A stretch of DNA of 45,455 bases from Candidatus Peregrinibacteria bacterium (GCA_016932505.1 JAFGCT010000017.1:1-45455), one strand, 5' to 3'; numbered from the stretch's first letter, positions 1 to 8,733 are shown. Translations and numbers: made by a program. Notes: generated by a model not told the origin, from the letters alone.

Positions 1-24
1 CACTTTTTTGACACCAAAAAAGTG
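1..24. repeat. Perfect inverted repeat, possible terminator
   Basis: A 10-base arm (1-10) is exactly complementary to 15-24 with a 4-base loop (ACAC). The stem is A/T rich. It may be the terminator of a gene lying left of the window, but the gene itself is not visible. Confidence 0.5.
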
Positions 25-26
25 GA

Positions 27-52
27 TGCCTGCGCGGCGAGCGCTTCAGGCA
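27..52. repeat. GC-rich hairpin (REP-like palindrome)
   Basis: TGCCTG at 27-32 pairs with CAGGCA at 47-52, and CGC at 33-35 pairs with GCG at 41-43, leaving a small bulge. It is GC rich in an AT-rich background. The word TGCTTCAGG and close relatives also occur inside the attC-like sites near 17731 and 18339, but I see no core site here. The stretch 53-170 shows nothing recognisable. Confidence 0.45.
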
Positions 53-170
53 ATAAGTAGACAGTTGCTATTTATAGCGTTGAAAGTAGAATAGTATTAG
101 GAATAGGAATAAATATCTTGGTCGGTAGTATTCCCGTACAAGGATTGTTGTAGAGGAAAGAAGTAAATAG

Positions 171-614
171 TTATTGGAAAATCACCTCATCCCCTATCTC
201 AATCCCTAACCTCTCAGACAATCCAGCATTAAGTTCCAAAACATATTGAGATGGTTCAAATGAAGAATATCTAGGACATTGAGCATCTGGTAATTTACAA
301 GGATACACTTTTTAATATATATGATTTATTTTAAAATCAGGACTAATAAATAATATATCCAGAGGAATCACCATATTCTTCATCCAAAAAGATTGCCTTG
401 CAGGTTCCTGATAAACAAACAGCATTCCAGTGTCATCAGATAAAGATTCACGACCCATAAGACCCTGTCGCTTATCTTCCTCAGTAGTTACTGTTTCGAC
501 TTTAAATTTATAAGTACCATCACTTGTAACAATTTTAATTACGTCACTGGATAAAGTACAGGCAGTAAATAAAATAAAAGGAAAAACCAAGATTAAAATT
601 CTTAATTTATTCAT
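171..614 (-). pseudogene. DUF192 lipoprotein interrupted by an in-frame stop
   Basis: The first 100 codons (614-315) give a lipoprotein signal with lipobox LFTAC (Cys19) and the front of a DUF192 domain (QGLMGRESL, GMLFVY, FWMKNMVIPLDILFI). A TAA at 312-314 then stops translation. The same frame continues without shift from 311 to 171 and encodes the missing domain end, with a PC...CPRYSS segment and YVLELNAG followed by GIEIGDEV, up to a second TAA at 171-173. A single substitution such as GAA to TAA would explain it. DUF192 proteins are small exported proteins of unclear role. A sequencing error or read-through cannot be excluded. The 3' neighbour in transcription order is absent and the upstream methyltransferase overlaps by 8 bases. 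Confidence 0.85.
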
Positions 615-1179
615 TATTATTCTTAGTTAAAACTAATATAGCATCATCACCATCTGGTAATATTTGCTTATCAAAACCTGTTAATTTCTCAACAGCATCA
701 GATAAGCTTTTTGTTTTATCAGAAAATAATTTCATATCATCAAAAACAATGACTGCTTTTTCAGACAAACGAAGTTGAATTGCATTCCAAAAATCTATAT
801 ATTTTTTCTTCTGACCATCTACAAAAACAAAATCAAATTGTAAATCTGATGGAAATTCTTTGATTAAATCGAGAGCATTGCCTAAATATAAATTCACACA
901 ATCTTCAAATCCAACTTTTGATATATTTGACCTTGCCTCTTCCATAGAAGGTTCACTAAAATCGATTGAATGTATTTTTGCACCAATAGACTGTGCCGCT
1001 TCTGCCATCCATATTGTTGAATATCCATTGGCACAGCCTATCTCCAGAATATTTTTAGGTGTATTTTTTCTAATCTGATCATTTAAAAACTGACCAACAT
1101 ATTCGGTGACATTCGGAATATCATTTTCAATTCCGTATATTTTTAATTCTTTTAGAAAAGTTTTAATTCTATCTTCCAT
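607..1179 (-). CDS. O-methyltransferase family 3, SAM-dependent
   Basis: This 190-residue class I methyltransferase has the SAM-binding motif ILEIGCANG at about residues 44-52, an acidic ribose-binding segment (HSIDFSE, about 70-76) and the DFVFVDGQKKKY segment typical of the O-methyltransferase_3 family. That family includes catechol-type O-methyltransferases and the tRNA wobble-uridine enzyme TrmR. The substrate here cannot be told from sequence. It overlaps the DUF192 gene downstream by 8 bases and starts 1 base after the stop of the transporter gene upstream, so these minus-strand genes are probably co-transcribed. Confidence 0.8.
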   Translation of the reverse strand: MEDRIKTFLKELKIYGIENDIPNVTEYVGQFLNDQIRKNTPKNILEIGCANGYSTIWMAEAAQSIGAKIHSIDFSEPSMEEARSNISKVGFEDCVNLYLGNALDLIKEFPSDLQFDFVFVDGQKKKYIDFWNAIQLRLSEKAVIVFDDMKLFSDKTKSLSDAVEKLTGFDKQILPDGDDAILVLTKNNNE

Positions 1180-1180
1180 T

Positions 1181-2107
1181 TTAATTATTGATTAAATACT
1201 TATCATTATTGTGTCTAAATTTATTAAAAGATATTCTCATATCAGTTAAAAGTAAAACGCCTATCAACATTGGCAAAAAACCAACCAATTGCCATATTGT
1301 TGGCACCTCGTTTAAAACAAAAAATGCGATTACTAATGTGATTGCAGGACCAATTGCCCCTAAAGCTAAAGCTTTTGTAATTGGGATTCTATGAATTGCT
1401 TCAATAAAAAATATCTTTGATAAACCGAGCAGAAAGAATCCATTCATTAAAATAAATATTATTGAATCTTTTAATTCAAATATAGATGGAGGAATATTAT
1501 AAACAAAAGCCAAAGCCAATAATACCAAACCACTTATCAAACTACGAAAAAACATTATAAAAATTGAGCTAACCTGTTTTCTGGCTTTTTGCTGAAAATA
1601 ATTTCCTATTGGAGTAAATAATGTAGCAATTAGAATTAATAAATTACCGATATTAACCTCCAAAGTACCTTGAAATAAAATTGCAAAAGCACCAAGTACA
1701 ATCAAGACCGCTCCAATAACATGTGAGGAATTCAATAGCTCTTTCCCCCACAATCTTAAAAATAACATAGAAAAAAACACTTGAGATAAGCTTATAATAC
1801 TCGCGTTACCTGCAGTTGTATTATTTATTCCAATAAAAGTTAATCCATAATAAATAATACCTATAAATAATGTTGTTAATAAAATATCTAGCCATACTGA
1901 TTTATTTTTTATATCTGACCATTCTTTACGAAGGGTAATTAAAACAGCAAAAAAAATAGCAGCAGATAAGATGCTAAGCGCAGCAGTAAAAAGTGGCGGC
2001 ACTGAATTCAAAGTTAAAATCGTAACAACAGGAAAAAAGCTCCAAATTACTAAGGCTAAGATTTCATATAATTCACCTTGCCTGGTTTTACTAAGTGAAC
2101 TAAACAT
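1181..2107 (-). CDS. EamA/DMT-family transporter
   Basis: The 308-residue protein is strongly hydrophobic with about ten membrane segments arranged as two EamA repeats. Recognisable pieces are the N-terminal LVIWSFFPV segment, NNTTAGNASIISLSQVFF near the end of repeat one and KALALGAIGPAITLVIAFFVLNE in repeat two. Drug/metabolite transporters of this family export or import small molecules across the inner membrane, with substrates that cannot be predicted from sequence. Its start overlaps the stop of nrdR by one base (ATG/TAA overlap), which supports an operon. Confidence 0.85.
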   Translation of the reverse strand: MFSSLSKTRQGELYEILALVIWSFFPVVTILTLNSVPPLFTAALSILSAAIFFAVLITLRKEWSDIKNKSVWLDILLTTLFIGIIYYGLTFIGINNTTAGNASIISLSQVFFSMLFLRLWGKELLNSSHVIGAVLIVLGAFAILFQGTLEVNIGNLLILIATLFTPIGNYFQQKARKQVSSIFIMFFRSLISGLVLLALAFVYNIPPSIFELKDSIIFILMNGFFLLGLSKIFFIEAIHRIPITKALALGAIGPAITLVIAFFVLNEVPTIWQLVGFLPMLIGVLLLTDMRISFNKFRHNNDKYLINN

Positions 2108-2553
2108 TATTTCAACAGATTGTTTAACTCTTCCTTAAACTCATCCACATCTTTAAAGCTTTTATAAACACTTGCAAAACGTATATAAGCTATATGATCA
2201 AGTTGTTTTAAAGCTTCAATTACATCATTACCTATTGTCTGACTACTAACGGTTTTTTTGTTAGTCCCCCACTTTTCTTCCAAAGATGTAACCATATCAT
2301 CTATCTGAATCTGTGTTACAGGTCGCTTGCCACAAGCTGACCAGATACCATTTTCAAGTTTGTTTCGATTATAAGGCTCAAACGTTCCGTCCTTTTTCTT
2401 AACCATAAGGCTCCCCATTTCACCACGTTCAAAAGTAGTGAAACGCCATCCGCATTTTTCACATTCACGACGACGCCTTATAACTTTACCTTGTTCGGTA
2501 TCACGCGAATCAATTACTTTTGTATCCTGTGCTTTGCATTTTGTACATATCAT
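2107..2553 (-). CDS. nrdR: Transcriptional repressor NrdR
   Basis: This 148-residue protein has the full NrdR layout: an N-terminal zinc ribbon with Cys3, Cys6, Cys31 and Cys34, the basic stretch IRRRRECEKCGWRFTTFER, and an ATP-cone domain from about residue 46 onward (VKKKDGTFEPYNRNKLENGI). NrdR senses the ATP/dATP balance and represses ribonucleotide reductase genes by binding NrdR boxes. No reductase gene lies in the window, but a dGTPase gene sits directly upstream, so two dNTP-pool genes are neighbours. Length and motifs are typical. Confidence 0.95.
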   Translation of the reverse strand: MICTKCKAQDTKVIDSRDTEQGKVIRRRRECEKCGWRFTTFERGEMGSLMVKKKDGTFEPYNRNKLENGIWSACGKRPVTQIQIDDMVTSLEEKWGTNKKTVSSQTIGNDVIEALKQLDHIAYIRFASVYKSFKDVDEFKEELNNLLK

Positions 2554-2560
2554 AGTTCTA

Positions 2561-2642
2561 TTGATGGGCTGATTGATGGGCTGATTGTTGGGCTGATTGT
2601 TGGGCTGATTGTTGGGCTGATTGGTGGGCTGATTGGTGGGCT
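2561..2642. repeat. Tandem 12-bp repeat, about 6.8 copies
   Basis: The unit TTGNTGGGCTGA repeats with exact 12-base spacing. The fourth base runs A, A, T, T, T, G, G along the array, so copies cluster in like pairs as expected from stepwise duplication. It fills the space between the nrdR start and the dgt stop. It is noncoding in this arrangement and has no spacers, so it is not a CRISPR array. Confidence 0.95.
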
Positions 2643-2692
2643 ATTGAACTAATAATACCACAATTAGCCCCTCGAACGCCCTTCAATAGCCC
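2638..2692. terminator. Hairpin after dgt, overlapping the repeat array
   Basis: GGGCTATTGAA at 2638-2648 is exactly complementary to 2682-2692 (11 bases), with a 33-base loop. It lies just downstream of the dgt stop on the minus strand and its left arm is the last repeat unit. The long loop and the lack of a T run make it a weak terminator candidate. Confidence 0.4.
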
Positions 2693-2694
2693 CT

Positions 2695-3759
2695 CTATTT
2701 GTTATATTTTATAAATTGTTCAAGCGCATATCTATCTGTCATTCCCGCGATGTAGTCTTTTACTACAATGTATTTTTCCTCACTCGTTAAACGCTTGGAA
2801 TACTCAGAAGACATTGCTTCTGGCCTATTATAGTAATAAGCAAATAAAAATTGAATAATTTCCATACCCTTTTGATTATACTCCATAACAAGTTTAGAGT
2901 TATAGAATTTTTCAAAAAGAAAATTTCTCAGTTCATCAACTTTATTCTGCATATCATCAGAAAACTTCACCAAAGAACCAGAGTAATTATAAACATCATC
3001 CGGAGTCTGAATATTTTCACTAGTAAGAATGTTCGTTGTATTGTATACAAGATCGGCCACCATTAATTTAATTATCTGAGACCTAGCATGTCCTGTTCCT
3101 TTAGCAGCATCAATTGCATCTCTCCATATTTTCAAGTTATTCAATTCTTCAAAGCTGAATGCGCCAGCACGAATGCCATCATCAATATCGTGATAAAGAT
3201 ATGAGATTTCATCTGCAACATTAACAACTTGTGCTTCTAGTGAAGGCATTTTGTCATTTTGCGAACGCGGATTATCATACTCGGTTCTATGTTTATCAAG
3301 ACCATCCAAAACCTCATCGGAAAGATTTAAGTTTTCGATTTTCTTTACTATCCACAAACTTTGTTCATTATGCTCAAATCTACTTTTGTACTTTTCCATT
3401 ATCTCATTAAGTGCCTCCTCACCTTTATGTCCATAAGGAGTATGGCCTAAGTCATGAGCTAGTGCGATTGCTCTGGACAACTCTTTGTTTAATTTCAATC
3501 GTCCTGCAATATCAACAGAATTTTCCGCAACATACAGAGTGTGGAGCAAACGATTTTTATAATGATCTCCATGTTCAGGACGTAAAACCTGAGTTTTATT
3601 AGCTAAACGAGAAAAGGAATTACTAAATAGAATCCTGTGGCAATCAACCTGAAAAGGGCTTCTGTTTGGGTCTTCTTCCTCATTTATTCTTCTTTTTGAG
3701 CTTGAATTCTGTATCGCATAGCTAGCAAGATTACCTATAATATTATCAGAGCTATTCAT
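2695..3759 (-). CDS. dgt: dGTP triphosphohydrolase-like HD protein
   Basis: The 354-residue protein carries the deoxynucleotide triphosphohydrolase signature: RILFSNSFSRLANKTQVL near residues 42-59, His73 in LLHTLYVAE, and the HD motif AHDLGHTPYGHKGEEALNE (His102-Asp103). A second metal-site Asp lies in VVNVADEISYLYHDIDDG. The family cleaves dGTP, or other dNTPs, to deoxynucleoside and triphosphate, and so controls nucleotide pools. It is followed by nrdR on the same strand, separated by the 12-bp repeat array. It is shorter than E. coli Dgt (505 residues) and matches the smaller, widely distributed dGTPase-like group. Confidence 0.9.
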   Translation of the reverse strand: MNSSDNIIGNLASYAIQNSSSKRRINEEEDPNRSPFQVDCHRILFSNSFSRLANKTQVLRPEHGDHYKNRLLHTLYVAENSVDIAGRLKLNKELSRAIALAHDLGHTPYGHKGEEALNEIMEKYKSRFEHNEQSLWIVKKIENLNLSDEVLDGLDKHRTEYDNPRSQNDKMPSLEAQVVNVADEISYLYHDIDDGIRAGAFSFEELNNLKIWRDAIDAAKGTGHARSQIIKLMVADLVYNTTNILTSENIQTPDDVYNYSGSLVKFSDDMQNKVDELRNFLFEKFYNSKLVMEYNQKGMEIIQFLFAYYYNRPEAMSSEYSKRLTSEEKYIVVKDYIAGMTDRYALEQFIKYNK

Positions 3760-3761
3760 GG

Positions 3762-4835
3762 TTATTTAGAATTTATATTAGGAAGTGAACCGGCAAATTC
3801 AACAGTTCTAGTAGGGTAGGAAATAGTGATTTTGGCTTTATCAAAAGCATCTTTTAAATCTCTAATAAATTCATGTTTCATAAGGTAATGGTTCACAAAT
3901 TTATCAGCCTGAAGTATTACTTTAAAGTTAATATTTGAATCACCAAATTCATAATAACGAAAAACAGGTTCATAATCCGGAGCACCGTGTTTCTTTTTAC
4001 TTTGAATCTTATGTGCAACTTCAAGTGCAATTTTTTCAACTTTTCTCAAATCACTTCCATAACTAACACCACAAAAAACAATAAAACTGCTATTATTTTG
4101 AGGCTCATTAAAATTAGTCAGTTTACTATTTGCAACTGTTGAATTTGGAATCTTAACAAGGTTGTTATCCCATAACCTAATAGTAGTATTTCTCCATTCA
4201 ATTGCTACAACATATCCTTTAAGCCCATCATCAACTTCAATATAATCACCAGAACGAATAAATCCATCTGCAGACAAAGACAATCCTGCAAAATAATTAG
4301 AAAGTGTAGGTTGAAGTGCAAGACCAACAGCTAGACCACCAATGCCTAAACTAGCTACAAGAGGGCTAATTGATATACCAACTGACTGCAGGATAAAAAT
4401 CAAACCAAGAAAATATATCAACACATTTGTAATTTTGCGAAAAGTAAGAAGAAAACCAGCCTGCCTCTTTTTTATTTTACTTGAGCCAGAAACAAACTCG
4501 AAAAAAATCTTACTAAATCTAATTGAGACTATAATTAGAATTAATATAAATCCAATTTGAGTAACAATTTTAATAATAGAATGATAATCAGAAAGAATTT
4601 TTAAAGAAGTAAGTGCCAAATATAGACCACCTAGTACAACACCCCAATAAACTGGTTGCTGGGCAGTCTTTACAAGCATATCATCAAATTCATTTTTGGT
4701 TTTTTCAACTAAGCGCATTAATATTCTTGAAAAAACAAAGGTTACAAGATGGGCGACGATAAAAGTTGATACCAAGAAAATGACAAAATCTATAATACTC
4801 TCGTAAGTGAAATATAATGAGTAAATTGATTCCAT
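3762..4835 (-). CDS. MscS-family mechanosensitive channel
   Basis: The 357-residue protein has four or more membrane segments in its first 175 residues. The last one, LVASLGIGGLAVGLALQPTL, has the Gly/Ala packing of the MscS pore helix TM3. The beta domain follows (GDYIEVDDGLKGYVVAIEWRNTTIRLWDNNLVKIPNS), which is highly characteristic, and then the C-terminal cytoplasmic domain. Such channels open under membrane tension and release solutes during osmotic downshock. It starts a minus-strand run with dgt only 2 bases downstream. Confidence 0.92.
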   Translation of the reverse strand: MESIYSLYFTYESIIDFVIFLVSTFIVAHLVTFVFSRILMRLVEKTKNEFDDMLVKTAQQPVYWGVVLGGLYLALTSLKILSDYHSIIKIVTQIGFILILIIVSIRFSKIFFEFVSGSSKIKKRQAGFLLTFRKITNVLIYFLGLIFILQSVGISISPLVASLGIGGLAVGLALQPTLSNYFAGLSLSADGFIRSGDYIEVDDGLKGYVVAIEWRNTTIRLWDNNLVKIPNSTVANSKLTNFNEPQNNSSFIVFCGVSYGSDLRKVEKIALEVAHKIQSKKKHGAPDYEPVFRYYEFGDSNINFKVILQADKFVNHYLMKHEFIRDLKDAFDKAKITISYPTRTVEFAGSLPNINSK

Positions 4836-5086
4836 AATTATTTAATTTATTAGGAGAAATAGCATTAATAAAGTAACACATTTACTGATGAATTTCCAAT
4901 GACTTAATTACAAATTTCGAATTAATTTCTGATTCTTGAATATCCAATGACAATTGTGATAAATGGGAAATTAAATAATTAGACATTGAGGCTTAATTAG
5001 AAATTAGTAATTATACAATTAGACATTTGTAAATTATTCAAGGTTGTTGTATCGTTATCACGTTATATCGCTATTACGTTATCAAT
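4836..5086. other. AT-rich divergent intergenic region
   Basis: This 251-base gap separates the divergent mscS-type gene and the lipid-kinase gene, so it should hold both promoters, but I cannot assign convincing -35/-10 pairs. It contains repeated AATTAGA-type words, and CGTTATCA occurs twice (5053-5060 and 5077-5084) just ahead of the plus-strand start. No gene is visible. Confidence 0.5.
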
Positions 5087-5668
5087 ATGCACAAACTCGA
5101 GTTCAGAAGACAAATTATTCATCTGATTTATGGTCCAATACTAGTCGCTCTTCATTATTATAAAATAATCGATATCAATTTGCTTTTGGGCATGATAATT
5201 GGAGGTTGTATCGCATCATATTTAATAAAACAAGAAAGGCTTGGTATAATCAAAAAAATGCTTTCTCTATTTGAACGCGACCACCATATGGAGAACTTCC
5301 CGGGGAGAGGTATATTGTTTTATACAATTGGAGCATACCTGTGTTTTATTTTCTTTGAAACAAGTATTGCCTATGCAGGTATTTTAATTCTAAGTGTCGG
5401 TGATGCTTTTACAAATATCATCGGAAGGAATTTTGGAAAAATCAAAACGAAATTTAATCCAAATAAATACATTGAGGGAACAATAGTGGGAGTTTTGGTT
5501 ACAATCCCAATTGCCTTCTATTTTGTACCAAATCTTTTTGCTGCAATATCAGCAGCTTCCGTAGCAATGATTCTTGAACTTCCTCATTTAAAGATTTTAG
5601 GGTTGGAAATTGATGATAATTTACTTATTCCTATTGGAGCGAGTTTTACTTTGAGTTTATTTGTATAA
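5087..5668 (+). CDS. SEC59/dolichol-kinase-like lipid kinase
   Basis: This 193-residue integral membrane protein has about six membrane segments. It shows the conserved pattern of the COG0170 dolichol kinase/phytol kinase/CTP:diacylglycerol kinase group: N-terminal EFRRQIIHL, then FPGRGILFYTIGA, a central SVGDAFTNIIGRNFGK and KYIEGTIVG. Members use CTP to phosphorylate a lipid alcohol. A polyprenol or diacylglycerol salvage role is plausible but inferred. It leads a plus-strand run with yraN 10 bases downstream. Another lipid kinase and a prenyl transferase lie at 38415-40134. Confidence 0.75.
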   Translation: MHKLEFRRQIIHLIYGPILVALHYYKIIDINLLLGMIIGGCIASYLIKQERLGIIKKMLSLFERDHHMENFPGRGILFYTIGAYLCFIFFETSIAYAGILILSVGDAFTNIIGRNFGKIKTKFNPNKYIEGTIVGVLVTIPIAFYFVPNLFAAISAASVAMILELPHLKILGLEIDDNLLIPIGASFTLSLFV

Positions 5669-5678
5669 TGAGGAATAA

Positions 5679-6050
5679 ATGGACAAACAAGAAACAGGCA
5701 AGAAAGGAGAAAGTATTGCTAAAGATTTCTTAATAAAAAAGGGGTACAATATTTTGGATAAAAATTATCTTAAGCGACAAGGTGAGATAGATATAATCGC
5801 ATTTGACCCTGAATTTAAGGAAATTGTATTTGTAGAAGTCAAAACAAGAAAAAACAGCAATTTTGGATATCCCGAAGAGTTCGTCACCGAAAGTAAAATT
5901 GAAAAAATTGAAACAACAGCAAATATTTGGCTAGAAGAAAATAACAAAATTGATGATTTCTGGAGAATTGATATAATTGCAATTGAATTAAGTGGAAAAA
6001 ATCCAAAAATTGAACACTTAAAAAATATCACTCAGGGATTCGAAGAATAA
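5679..6050 (+). CDS. YraN/UPF0102 family nuclease-like protein
   Basis: The 123-residue protein has the features of the UPF0102 family: N-terminal GKKGESIAKDFLIKKGYNIL, RQGEIDIIA, then IVFVEVKTRKN. The E...GEID...EVK residues form a restriction-endonuclease-like active site. Its true substrate is poorly known; related proteins are linked to DNA processing. Length is normal for the family. It lies between the lipid-kinase gene and the PEGA gene and is closely spaced to both (10 and 12 bases). Confidence 0.88.
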   Translation: MDKQETGKKGESIAKDFLIKKGYNILDKNYLKRQGEIDIIAFDPEFKEIVFVEVKTRKNSNFGYPEEFVTESKIEKIETTANIWLEENNKIDDFWRIDIIAIELSGKNPKIEHLKNITQGFEE

Positions 6051-6062
6051 AAAAACAAAAAA

Positions 6063-7040
6063 ATGACAAAACGAACAAAAAACATATTAAGCTTCATTGT
6101 ATTACCAGCATTAATTATAGTAATTGGTATTTGGAAATACGCTTTTGATTATGGAACAATCGAAATAACAGCTGGACTTAATGACTATAGTATTAAAATT
6201 GAAGAAGTGACAACATTATGCGCTACAGATCCATGTAAAATTAAATTGAAAAGCGGAATATATGAAATTATTTTTGAAAAAGAAGGCTATAACCAAATAA
6301 AAAGTAAAATATTAGTAGCAAGAGGAGAGACTTCACCTATGCCACTAGTGCCAAAAAAGACCATAGTACTTACCCAAAGTGACATTGTAGAAAATGTAAA
6401 CAAACCTAAAATTGCTACACCTCCTGACTTCAATTCAAAATATTCAGCGATTGCATCAACTTGGAACGATGAGAGAAATAAATTTTTATTTTTGGATAAA
6501 GAAGATGGGCGTCTTAAGATAATTGATCTAGAAGGAAATATTTCACCAGTAACTGTATTAAAAAACATTGAGACACCAATTGAATTTTATTGGTCCGCAG
6601 ATGAAAAAAGAATATTAGGAATAAAAGAAAATGACTTTTATTTTATTGATGCGGAAATAGGTTCAAGAAAAAAACAAATAATTGAATTTGCTCCTTCAAA
6701 TGTATTGTGGTCACCAAAAAATGAATATATTTTATTCAATAACGAAGATAATTCTGTATTTAGAATAGACTGGGACAAGCAAAATTATATATACCCGCTT
6801 AATACAATAATAGATTTATCGCTAAGTGTCTGGGTTAATAATGAGCAATTATTAATTCATAAATTTGATGAAATAGAAAACAAAACATCTGTTCTTTTGT
6901 ATAATCCAACAAATTCAACAATGGAACAGCTGACACAAAAATTTGACTTCCCCGTTGACGATATTTATTTCGACCAAGAGATTAACACTGGGTTCCTACA
7001 TGATTCAGGGGAAAATCAATGGTATAAATTAGAACTATGA
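6063..7040 (+). CDS. Membrane-anchored PEGA-domain/beta-propeller protein
   Basis: The 325-residue protein starts with one membrane segment (about 9-29) and then a PEGA-like beta domain (about 35-95) with a Cys pair in CATDPCK and IYEIIFEKEGY. The rest (about 125-320) has repeated W-containing strands such as STWNDERNKFLF, FYWSADEKRI and VLWSPKNEYILF. These look like blades of a WD40/TolB-type propeller. Function is unknown; PEGA proteins are usually cell-envelope proteins. Its stop overlaps the next start (ATGA at 7037-7040), so the two are translationally coupled. Confidence 0.7.
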   Translation: MTKRTKNILSFIVLPALIIVIGIWKYAFDYGTIEITAGLNDYSIKIEEVTTLCATDPCKIKLKSGIYEIIFEKEGYNQIKSKILVARGETSPMPLVPKKTIVLTQSDIVENVNKPKIATPPDFNSKYSAIASTWNDERNKFLFLDKEDGRLKIIDLEGNISPVTVLKNIETPIEFYWSADEKRILGIKENDFYFIDAEIGSRKKQIIEFAPSNVLWSPKNEYILFNNEDNSVFRIDWDKQNYIYPLNTIIDLSLSVWVNNEQLLIHKFDEIENKTSVLLYNPTNSTMEQLTQKFDFPVDDIYFDQEINTGFLHDSGENQWYKLEL

Positions 7041-8164
7041 AAAAAATAATATTCACTTCATTAGCATTTTGCATATCTATAAGTTTATTGTTATTCGCAA
7101 ATGCAATTGATAATACTATTACAAAAGATGAATTTATAAAAATTGAAAAACCAGACATTGTTAGGGCAATATACCTAACAGTGAATAGCGTTTCATATTC
7201 TAATTTTCCTAAAATAATTGATCAGGTTATTGAAAGTGGTGGCAATGCAGTTGTTATGGATATAGAACATGGTGGTGGAAAGTTAGCATTTGAGCCAAAA
7301 AATGAATATGTAAAAATGGTTAATCCCGGTAGCCAGACATTAAATAATTTAAAAGAAACTGTAGACTATTTACATAGCAGGGGGATATACGCAATTGCAA
7401 GACAAGTGGTTTTTAACGACCCATATGCCTCAACACGAAAGCCAGAGTGGAGAATTAAATATCGTTGGGGTGGTTTATATGACTACAGATGGCTTGATCC
7501 ATCAAAAGCGGGTGTACAAAATTATAATTTGCTAATAATGGATGAATTGGCACAATTTGGATTTGATGAAATACAATTTGATTATATTAGATTTCCTGCA
7601 GCAAATCATAATACTTTAGATTATTGGTATGACGAAGAAGCATTTAAGAATAGTGACGTAATTAACCACTATTTAAAACGTGCACGAATAATCGCAGATA
7701 AATATGACATTGATATAAGCGTAGATACTTTTGGAGCAGTTGTATTTGGTGATGTTGACTCAAAAATTGTTGGTCAGTCAATTCCGGAAATAGCACAAAT
7801 AGTTGATGCAATTTACCCTATGACATACCCTTCTCATTATAGTCCAGGTTACAACGGAATTTACGATATGTATTACGCCCCATACACCATAGTATATGAA
7901 TCAATTAAAAGATTTATTGAACAAGCAAACGGGAATGCAGAAATAAGACCTTATATTCAAGGATTTGCCCTTAGAGCTCAAAACTTTGGCACTAAATATA
8001 TAGCAGATCAAATCCAAGCCGGATACGACGCAGGAGCCAAGGGATTTGCTATATGGAATGCTAGTAATAGCTATTCTTATAGTTGGGCAACTTTAAATAT
8101 GGAGCCTGATTTAATTGAAGAGCCGGAAGAGCCAAATGTTCCAGGAATTGATGAACCAAAATAG
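7037..8164 (+). CDS. DUF4015 putative glycoside hydrolase, secreted
   Basis: The 375-residue protein has an N-terminal signal peptide (about 1-23) followed by a TIM-barrel-like DUF4015 domain: VRAIYLTVNSVSY, GNAVVMDIEHGGGKLAF, YAIARQVVFNDPYAS, YDYRWLDPSKAGVQNY, FDEIQFDYIRFPA and DAIYPMTYPSHY. The DEIQFDYIRFP strand resembles the catalytic acid region of GH13-related barrels. Family activity on polysaccharide is presumed, not proven. The C-terminus ends in a Pro/Glu-rich tail. It is coupled to the PEGA protein upstream, suggesting a shared envelope or extracellular role. Confidence 0.85.
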   Translation: MKKIIFTSLAFCISISLLLFANAIDNTITKDEFIKIEKPDIVRAIYLTVNSVSYSNFPKIIDQVIESGGNAVVMDIEHGGGKLAFEPKNEYVKMVNPGSQTLNNLKETVDYLHSRGIYAIARQVVFNDPYASTRKPEWRIKYRWGGLYDYRWLDPSKAGVQNYNLLIMDELAQFGFDEIQFDYIRFPAANHNTLDYWYDEEAFKNSDVINHYLKRARIIADKYDIDISVDTFGAVVFGDVDSKIVGQSIPEIAQIVDAIYPMTYPSHYSPGYNGIYDMYYAPYTIVYESIKRFIEQANGNAEIRPYIQGFALRAQNFGTKYIADQIQAGYDAGAKGFAIWNASNSYSYSWATLNMEPDLIEEPEEPNVPGIDEPK

Positions 8165-8177
8165 AATAAATAAAAAA

Positions 8178-8224
8178 TCCCCATTGATTTCCGATAGAAT
8201 TAATCGATTGGAAATCAATGGGGA
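8178..8224. terminator. Strong hairpin terminator between convergent operons
   Basis: A perfect 15-base stem (8178-8192 with 8210-8224) encloses a 17-base loop. On the minus strand it is followed by six T residues (8172-8177 on the plus strand are A), so it fits a rho-independent terminator for the rpsI end of the ribosomal operon. It can also stop the opposing plus-strand operon. Confidence 0.9.
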
Positions 8225-8238
8225 TAATTAATAGCATA

Positions 8239-8688
8239 CTAACGTTTAGCCCATTGTGGAGAACGTCTTGCACGCTTAAGACCTGGTTTCTTACGTTCTT
8301 TCACTCTTGAATCACGTGTTAAGAAGCCTGCACTCTTAAGTACCTTTCTAAGTTCTGGATCGTATTCAAGAAGAGCTTTTGAAATACCGTGTCTAATTGC
8401 ATCAGACTGAGAACTTACACCTCCTCCTATAACCAAAGCAGTAACATCAAATTGCTTTAAAGCGTTAGCAAGCTTTAAAGGTGCCTTAATATTACCTATT
8501 AGAGATCCAAAAAGGTAATCTTCAGCCGGTTTATTGTTTATAATTATGTCCCCTTTTCCATTCTCATATAATCTTACTCTAGCAACAGAGGTTTTTCGTT
8601 TACCATTAGCGTAAAAATAGTTTCCTTTTCTTTTCATAAGACTATTTTCATCTTTGCCTGTGGACTCGGTTTTTTTATCTTCAGCCAT
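8239..8688 (-). CDS. rpsI: 30S ribosomal protein S9
   Basis: S9 binds the head of the small subunit, and its C-terminal tail reaches the P-site tRNA. The 149-residue product has the conserved GKRKTSVARVRLYENGKG segment, DVTALVIGGGVSSQSDAIRHGISKAL and the basic tail GLKRARRSPQWAKR. There is an unusual acidic 18-residue leader before MKRKGNYFYANGKRK, so a start at 8637 is an alternative. It is last in the run with rplM upstream, followed by a strong terminator. Confidence 0.95.
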   Translation of the reverse strand: MAEDKKTESTGKDENSLMKRKGNYFYANGKRKTSVARVRLYENGKGDIIINNKPAEDYLFGSLIGNIKAPLKLANALKQFDVTALVIGGGVSSQSDAIRHGISKALLEYDPELRKVLKSAGFLTRDSRVKERKKPGLKRARRSPQWAKR

Positions 8689-8733
8689 ATATAGTAGTAA
8701 TCCAGCCCCATACGGGACTTATTGATTAAAAAA

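Noticed and set aside
27-52. Another attC-like site at the window start
   Set aside because: It shares a TTCAGG word with the array but has no YAAC or GTT core boxes and no cassette layout.
860-1078. Plus-strand reading frame opposite the O-methyltransferase
   Set aside because: It is an antisense shadow of a well-supported gene without any recognisable domain.
2561-2642. CRISPR array
   Set aside because: Units of 12 bases are directly adjacent with no spacers and no cas genes nearby.
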